The notes under the pieces are model-generated. The model searched no databases. It was not told the DNA's origin and saw nothing but the letters and a program-made list of their open reading frames with translations. Positions 59,350 to 64,000 of a stretch of 64,000 nt of DNA are shown piece by piece. The stretch's first letter is position 1, and each line of letters starts with the position of its first letter. The stretch comes from Methyloligella solikamskensis (GTDB taxonomy: Bacteria > Pseudomonadota > Alphaproteobacteria > Rhizobiales > Methyloligellaceae), in the NCBI RefSeq assembly GCF_042676065.1, contig NZ_JBHTJO010000001.1, positions 1,054,001 through 1,118,000 on the forward strand. The letters are read 5' to 3'. The position numbers and the translations under genes were made by a program.

Positions 59350-60753
59350 ATGGTTTCGGGCGAGGGATCTTCAGTGTCCGGGAATGTGAAAGACAAGCGG
59401 TATTGCATCATCGGCGCCGGGGCCTGCGGGCTTCCCGTCGTGAAGGCCTTGGCAGAGCGCGGCATCGCCTTTGACTGCTTCGAGGCGCTCGGCGATGTCG
59501 GTGGCATCTGGAACCCGCAGAGCCCGCACCGGGTCTACGATTCCACCCATCTCAATTCGTCGATGAAGCTGACGCGGTATCGGGATTTCAATGCCGCAGA
59601 AGACCTGCCCTACTATCTGAGCGCGGCCCAGGCGGAGGACTATCTCCGGGACTATGCGAAGCATTTCGGCCTCTACGACAAGATCACCTTCAACGCGGAG
59701 GTGGCGCGGGCCGAGCGGACAGGCGAGGGCTGGGACGTCACCCTGAAGGGCGAGAGCGCACGTAAGCATTACGACGGGCTGATCGTCGCCAACGGCCATC
59801 ACTGGTCGCCGCGCATGCCCGATTACGAGGGTACGTTCACCGGCGAGGTGATCCACTCGCACGACGTGAAGTCGAAAGATCAGCTCAAGGGCAAGCGGGT
59901 GCTGGTGGTGGGCGCGGGCAACTCTGCGGTCGACATCCTGGCGGATGCTGCAGTCGAGAACGGGCGCGCGGTGCACAGCATGCGGCGGACCTACTACTTC
60001 TTCCCGAAGATGGTGTTCGGCAAGCCGACGGATCAGTTCGTCGATCTAACCAGCCGCTGGCCGCTGCCGCGCAGCGTGATGCGCTGGCTCTACCGGATGG
60101 GCATGGGCGTGCTGGTGGGCAAGCATCACCGCTACGGGCTCCCCGAACCGGATCACGATCTCTTCGAGGCGCACCCGACCGCCTGCACGGCCTATCTCGA
60201 CCATATCGTGCATGGGCGGATCGTGGCCAAGCCGGGGATCGAGCGGCTGGACGGGAAGACGGTCCATTTCAATGACGGGACCAGCGAAGAGGTCGATATG
60301 CTGATCTTCGCCACCGGCTACGAGCTGACCTTCCCGTTCATGGATGCCTCCAACGTGCTGAACGAGGCGGGACGCTCAAAGCTGTTTCTGCACTGCTTCG
60401 ACCGGACCTCCGACGATTTCTTCGTGGTGGGACTGTTCGAGCCCGCGGAAGGAGGCGTATGGCAGCTCGCCGATTATCAGGCGAAGCTGATCGGCAGCTT
60501 CCTGGTTTCGATGGCGCGGGCGCCGGAGAAAGCCGAATGGTTCCGCGACCTGAAGCGGGAAGCCCATCCCGATATCGGCCACGGCATCCCCTACAAGGGC
60601 ACCATGTGGCACAAGTTCGAGATCCAGCATTACCGCTTCCGGAAATACATGAAGCGGCTTCTGAAGCGCTTCGGTACGGTCTCGGAAGAGGCGCTGGACG
60701 GACGTCCGCTCGACACGGAGACAGCTCGCCAGGAGCTCGACGAGGCGGCTTAG
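59350..60753 (+). CDS. Flavin-containing monooxygenase
   Basis: A 467-residue FMO/Baeyer-Villiger-type enzyme using FAD and NADPH. The FAD site is CIIGAGACGLPVVKAL near the start; the FMO motif is FTGEVIHSHDVK (FxGxxxHS), and the NADPH site VLVVGAGNSAVDI. The later FATGYELTFPFM is also typical. The first 15 residues are Gly/Ser-rich and not conserved. It overlaps the next, convergent SDR gene by four bases. It is likely involved in oxidation of a soft nucleophile or ketone; the substrate is unknown. Confidence 0.9.
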   Translation: MVSGEGSSVSGNVKDKRYCIIGAGACGLPVVKALAERGIAFDCFEALGDVGGIWNPQSPHRVYDSTHLNSSMKLTRYRDFNAAEDLPYYLSAAQAEDYLRDYAKHFGLYDKITFNAEVARAERTGEGWDVTLKGESARKHYDGLIVANGHHWSPRMPDYEGTFTGEVIHSHDVKSKDQLKGKRVLVVGAGNSAVDILADAAVENGRAVHSMRRTYYFFPKMVFGKPTDQFVDLTSRWPLPRSVMRWLYRMGMGVLVGKHHRYGLPEPDHDLFEAHPTACTAYLDHIVHGRIVAKPGIERLDGKTVHFNDGTSEEVDMLIFATGYELTFPFMDASNVLNEAGRSKLFLHCFDRTSDDFFVVGLFEPAEGGVWQLADYQAKLIGSFLVSMARAPEKAEWFRDLKREAHPDIGHGIPYKGTMWHKFEIQHYRFRKYMKRLLKRFGTVSEEALDGRPLDTETARQELDEAA

Positions 60754-61550
60754 GCTTTCTTCCGCGCCTTCTTCGACGCCTTGCGGAGCTGGCTCGCCAC
60801 CAGCCCGGGTGCGATGGCGCTCATGAAAAAAATTGCCCGATAGAGGGCAGGCTTCACCACCCGGTCCTTGCCGGCTTCCACCCCATCGACGATCGCTTTC
60901 GCCGCCTCGCTGAGACTCAAGTCGGGGAGCAGCTGCTTGTTCGTGGCGGGCACGTTCTCCCGGCTCCCGGGATTGTGCTCCCAGTAGGGGCTCTCCACGG
61001 TGCCGAGCACGATCAGGGTCACGCCGATCCCATCGGGCTTCAGTTCCGAGCGGAGCGCCTCGGCGAACCCCTTCACGGCATGGCGGGCGGCGAGATAGGT
61101 GCTGGCGTTGGGCCAAGTGAGATAGGCGCCGGGGGAGGCAACGAAGGCGAGCCGGCCTGAGCCGCGCTGCACCATGGCCGGAAGAAGCGCGCGGGTGAGA
61201 TAGACGCTGGCGAGATAGGGGACGGCCATCATCTTCACGGCCTCCTCGGTGCTGGTCTCCAGGAAGGGAATCCAGCGGCCGACTCCGGCATTGTTGACGA
61301 TTAGGTCCGGCGGGCCCGCCTCTTCGATGATGGTGTCGGCGGTTCGCTGGACGGCGCGGTCGTCGGCAAGATCGACCGGATAGACATCGGCTTTCCCGCC
61401 GGCTTCCCGGATGTCGCCCGCAACGGTCTCCAGCCGCGCGCGATTGCGGGCCAGTAGAAGACAGCGATAGCCTTTCTTGGCGAGCTGCTTGGCGGTCTCG
61501 GCGCCGATTCCGCTTGAAGCGCCGGTAATCAGGGCCAGCTTTTTGCTCAT
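60750..61550 (-). CDS. SDR family oxidoreductase with Tyr-x3-Arg active site
   Basis: A 266-residue short-chain dehydrogenase with a regular NADP site TGASSGIGAETAKQL and NNAGVG. The catalytic Tyr lies in STYLAARHAVK, so the position of the usual lysine (YxxxK) is Arg (codon CGC). The Ser is likely in VASPGAYL. The C-terminus is basic (KASKKARKKA) after a hydrophobic stretch, similar to lipid-metabolising SDRs at membranes. It converges with the monooxygenase gene. Confidence 0.85.
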   Translation of the reverse strand: MSKKLALITGASSGIGAETAKQLAKKGYRCLLLARNRARLETVAGDIREAGGKADVYPVDLADDRAVQRTADTIIEEAGPPDLIVNNAGVGRWIPFLETSTEEAVKMMAVPYLASVYLTRALLPAMVQRGSGRLAFVASPGAYLTWPNASTYLAARHAVKGFAEALRSELKPDGIGVTLIVLGTVESPYWEHNPGSRENVPATNKQLLPDLSLSEAAKAIVDGVEAGKDRVVKPALYRAIFFMSAIAPGLVASQLRKASKKARKKA

Positions 61551-61715
61551 CTCCGCCCCCTTCCTGATGGCTCGGCAGGCGAGTTCCTGGCCTCTGTTGC
61601 GCGGCGGCTACAGTCGCACAGGAATTCCTCCCTCACCCGTCTAGAATACTGCGCAGGGCGAATCAGCGATATATTCTGCGTCTTCTTTTTATCGTTAACA
61701 GAGGGGACCGGTTGG

Positions 61716-62084
61716 ATGGGCTCGTTTACTCGCGCCTTTGGGATGGCGCTTTTGGTGGCCGGTATCGGCTTTGGTTTTAGTGCGACGGCGAATGCCCGTT
61801 GCGTGGGTATTTCGGGAACGGCTGACGGGTTCGATCATCAGACGGCGATCTCTCGGGCGCAGGACTCGATTGCGCAATCTGTGGCTGGCATCAAAGCTCA
61901 GTATCGCGTTCGCAACGTCAGCCTGAGCCCGCGGAAGATGAAGCCGCAGCCTTACTGGCGCGATCAGGTTACGCCTGACCTCTTCGTGAAACCCGATATC
62001 GTGACGCGTCAGACCCACACGGTCTGCTGGCACGGTGTGGTTTCGCCTTACGTCTGCACGTCGGGTGCGCGCGCCTGCTTCTAG
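61716..62084 (+). CDS. Small secreted cysteine-containing protein, unknown function
   Basis: A 122-residue protein with a signal peptide (MALLVAGIGFGFSATANA, cleavage near residue 27). The mature part has four cysteines: one near its start (ARCVGISG) and three near the end (HTVCWHGV, YVCTSG, RACF), consistent with two disulfides. GAGGGG precedes the ATG. It stands alone and ends with a strong terminator. I do not recognise the family. Confidence 0.75.
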   Translation: MGSFTRAFGMALLVAGIGFGFSATANARCVGISGTADGFDHQTAISRAQDSIAQSVAGIKAQYRVRNVSLSPRKMKPQPYWRDQVTPDLFVKPDIVTRQTHTVCWHGVVSPYVCTSGARACF

Positions 62085-62130
62085 GCTTTGGCTGTGAGCA
62101 AGGCGGAGCGTTCCGCTTCTTTGGTGAAAG

Positions 62131-62160
62131 AGCCCCCGGATCCGTCCGGGGGCTTTTCAT
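62131..62160 (+). terminator. Rho-independent terminator of the secreted protein gene
   Basis: A 10-bp perfect stem AGCCCCCGGA/TCCGGGGGCT with loop TCCG, followed by TTTCATTTT. It lies 47 bases after the stop codon. Confidence 0.88.
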
Positions 62161-62214
62161 TTTGGGGTGTGGTTTGCGGTTCGGTGACCGGCGGGGGCTA
62201 GCGCGCCACCAGGA

Positions 62215-63777
62215 TTAGCCCGCCGCCATGACCAGGGCGCCGTCGGTCTTGGTGCGTTTCATGATGAAGACAACGGGCAGGATGGCGAAGGTCACCACGC
62301 CGATGAACCAGAACAGGTCGATGAAGGCCAGGAGCTGAGCTTGTTTGGCGATCTCGACGACGATGGGCGCCATGGATGACGGCACGTCGGGATCCAGGCC
62401 CGCCCGGTCCAGATAGGACGTGATCTCCGGGTTGAATGGGTTCACATGCACCGTCAGCTGGCTCCAATGCACCTGTCCCTGGCGGGCCAGCAGCCAGCTC
62501 ACCACGGCGATGCCGATGGACGAGCCGATGCCACGGGTCAGCGCGAAGAAGCCCGAGGCCTCGTCCAGCTTGTCCCGCGGAATATCGCTGAAAGCGACGG
62601 TGGTCAGCGGCACAAAGAACATGCCCATGCCGATGCCGGCGATCACGCCCGGCCAGGCAATGGCCCAGGCATCGGCCTGCAGGGTCAGCCCGGCTAGCAT
62701 CATGGTGCCGATGGCCGAGACGATGATGCCGCTCGCCACGAGAATCCGCGCGTCGATGTAATAGAGAAGGATGCGGCCGGTGATGGCGAGGGCGATGGCG
62801 CTTGCGATGGCTCGCGGCATGAACAGCATGCCGGCGCTCATGGGCGGGTAACCCATCAGCCGCTGGGTGAGCAGGGGCAGGATGGCGATGGAGCCGAACA
62901 GGGTGACGCCATAGGCCATGATGGCGATGAGGCCTGCGGTGAAGTTGCGGTTCTTGATCAGGGACAGATCGACGATGTTCTTCGCGTAGTTCCAGCCCCG
63001 CATGAAGAAGGCGATGCCGGAGAAGACGGTGACGCCGGTCAAAACGAGGATGAGCTTGGAATCGAACCAGCCCTTGGACTGGCCCTGATCGAGCACGAAT
63101 TGCAGGGAGCCGACGCAGAGCACGAGCAATATGAGCCCGGTCCAGTCTGTACTGAGATCCTGGGTGCGCGACTTGGGCAGCTGACCCATAGCCAGCAGCA
63201 GCGCGAAGAGACCCAGCGGCACGTTGATGTAGAAGACGGCGCGCCAGACGAATGTCTCGGTGAGCCAGCCGCCGAAGGTGGGGCCGAGAATAGGCGCCAC
63301 CATGATGCCTAGGCCGAAGATGGCGAGGGCCTGGCCGTGCTTCTCCTTCGGGAAGGCGTCGAGCAGGATGGCCTGGCTGAGCGGTACGAGGGGCGCGCCG
63401 AAGATGCCTTGGAGGAGCCGGAACACCACCATGCTCTCCAGATTCCAGGCGGTGCCGCACATGGCCGACGTGATGATGAAGCCGACGATGGAGGTGGTCA
63501 GCAGACGACGGCGGCCGAAGCGCTTCGAGAGATAGCCGGTGAGCGGCATGACCACGGCGGAGGCGACCAGATAGGAGGTCAGCACCCAGGTGATCTGATC
63601 TTGGGTGGCGCCGAACGCGCCCAGCATATGGGGCGTCGCCACGCTCACGATGGTGATGTCGAGAACCTCAAGCACCGCCGCAAGCACCACGGCCACGACC
63701 AGCGCCAGCGACGGCTTCGGATGGACCTCCGGCTGGGGGACGATCGGGACCGGGACTTCGGCGGTGGCTTCCGTCAT
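62215..63777 (-). CDS. emrB: DHA2 family (EmrB/QacA-type) drug efflux MFS transporter
   Basis: A 520-residue 14-helix major facilitator that exports hydrophobic compounds with proton antiport. Recognisable motifs are LEVLDITIVSVATPHM (motif D1), LSKRFGRRRLL (motif A), and GLGIMVAPILGPTFGGWLTE (motif C), all in the first half. Its start overlaps the stop of the adaptor gene by four bases. With that adaptor and an outer-membrane channel it would form an EmrAB-TolC-type tripartite pump. Confidence 0.92.
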   Translation of the reverse strand: MTEATAEVPVPIVPQPEVHPKPSLALVVAVVLAAVLEVLDITIVSVATPHMLGAFGATQDQITWVLTSYLVASAVVMPLTGYLSKRFGRRRLLTTSIVGFIITSAMCGTAWNLESMVVFRLLQGIFGAPLVPLSQAILLDAFPKEKHGQALAIFGLGIMVAPILGPTFGGWLTETFVWRAVFYINVPLGLFALLLAMGQLPKSRTQDLSTDWTGLILLVLCVGSLQFVLDQGQSKGWFDSKLILVLTGVTVFSGIAFFMRGWNYAKNIVDLSLIKNRNFTAGLIAIMAYGVTLFGSIAILPLLTQRLMGYPPMSAGMLFMPRAIASAIALAITGRILLYYIDARILVASGIIVSAIGTMMLAGLTLQADAWAIAWPGVIAGIGMGMFFVPLTTVAFSDIPRDKLDEASGFFALTRGIGSSIGIAVVSWLLARQGQVHWSQLTVHVNPFNPEITSYLDRAGLDPDVPSSMAPIVVEIAKQAQLLAFIDLFWFIGVVTFAILPVVFIMKRTKTDGALVMAAG

Positions 63778-64000
63778 TGCGCGGCCTGCGCGTCTCCATT
63801 GGCCGCCGTGCCGGACGCCGTGGAGCCTGCCTCGTCGTCCTTTTCGGTCGTGTCGATGGTGACGGTGGCGGTCGCGCCGACGCGCAATGGCTTGTCCTTA
63901 TGCTGGTCCGGCTTCGGAATGCGGACCCGCACGGGGAAGCGCTGGGTCACCTTCACCCAGTTGCCGGAAGCGTTCTCCGGCGGAAGCACGGAGAACGTGG
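63774..64000 (-). CDS. emrA: HlyD/EmrA-type efflux adaptor, C-terminal end (rest outside window)
   Basis: Only the last ~75 codons are in the window, and the frame stays open at the edge. The visible part ASGNWVKVTQRFPVRVRI and PLRVGATATVTID is typical of the C-terminus of EmrA-type membrane fusion proteins, which bridge the MFS pump to the outer-membrane channel. The tail (TASGTAANGDAQAAQ) is low-complexity. It overlaps the EmrB-like gene by four bases, so it is the first gene of the pair. Confidence 0.85.
   Translation of the reverse strand, partial: TFSVLPPENASGNWVKVTQRFPVRVRIPKPDQHKDKPLRVGATATVTIDTTEKDDEAGSTASGTAANGDAQAAQ

Noticed and set aside
62198..63460. 420-codon open frame on the same strand as the MFS gene but in another frame
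   Set aside because: Arg/His/Pro-rich shadow of emrB without any domain.
1..64000. CRISPR arrays, prophage, insertion sequences, tRNA and rRNA genes
   Set aside because: Looked for regularly spaced repeats, transposase or phage proteins and cloverleaf sequences; none was seen.

Overview
The window is about 64 kb of GC-rich chromosomal DNA from an alphaproteobacterium, most likely a member of Hyphomicrobiales (Rhizobiales). The evidence is a split three-gene transhydrogenase (pntAA-pntAB-pntB) preceded by a tiny aa3-type oxidase subunit IV, the lineage-typical families DUF1013/TrcR, DUF1465/RcdA, DUF1192, DUF4164 and DUF465, a zinc-free L31, the zapA-6S RNA arrangement, a Tol-Pal-tilS-ftsH-folP-glmM block, and short palindromic repeats of the kind scattered through Rhizobiales genomes. 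Almost all of the window is chromosomal core. No prophage, insertion sequence, CRISPR array, tRNA or rRNA was seen.

1-9.7 kb: the end of an M3 oligoendopeptidase, a proline-rich membrane protein, a DUF411 protein, a membrane-anchored EEP-family hydrolase, an ABC1/UbiB-type kinase, small proteins, and the transhydrogenase operon. 9.7-10.1 kb: a decayed GIY-YIG nuclease gene between two palindromic repeats. 10.2-18 kb: a hydrolase, rpsU, a lone glycosyltransferase, purEK, two divergent DUF465 genes and small envelope or stress proteins. 18-24 kb: an acyl-CoA synthetase, TrcR, a quinone oxidoreductase, DUF1192, a candidate small RNA, a methyltransferase and RcdA. 24-27 kb: a compact three-gene PepSY membrane operon. 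27-35 kb: rpmE, an ABC exporter, a MotA/ExbB plus OmpA pair, suhB, efp, a Sel1-repeat protein and a ThiE-like protein. 35-41 kb: DUF4164, zapA, 6S RNA, a YmdB-type phosphoesterase, yebC and ruvCAB-ybgC.

41-53 kb: tolQRAB, a small lipoprotein, pal, tilS, ftsH, folP, glmM, then an outer-membrane beta-barrel protein. This joins envelope constriction, envelope quality control and peptidoglycan precursor supply. 53-64 kb: serC, purA, two SDRs, a DinB protein, an ALO-type flavoprotein, a flavin monooxygenase, small secreted proteins and an EmrAB-type efflux pair that runs off the end of the window.

The most interesting items are: a perfect CtrA-type box (TTAA-N7-TTAAC) between a small unknown gene and yebC, with two weaker ones elsewhere; a likely alpha-r8/suhB-type small RNA after the DUF1192 gene; a Tol-Pal locus that has a 50-residue lipoprotein between tolB and pal but no cpoB; 6S RNA without the usual adjacent fau gene; a GIY-YIG pseudogene whose deletion can be placed to the base; a lysine-rich tail on PntAA; a PepSY operon preceded by a 17-bp dyad; and two SDR proteins with altered key motifs. 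I did not find a convincing wholly new multi-gene system. The PepSY operon and the small Tol-Pal lipoprotein are the best candidates for undescribed function.
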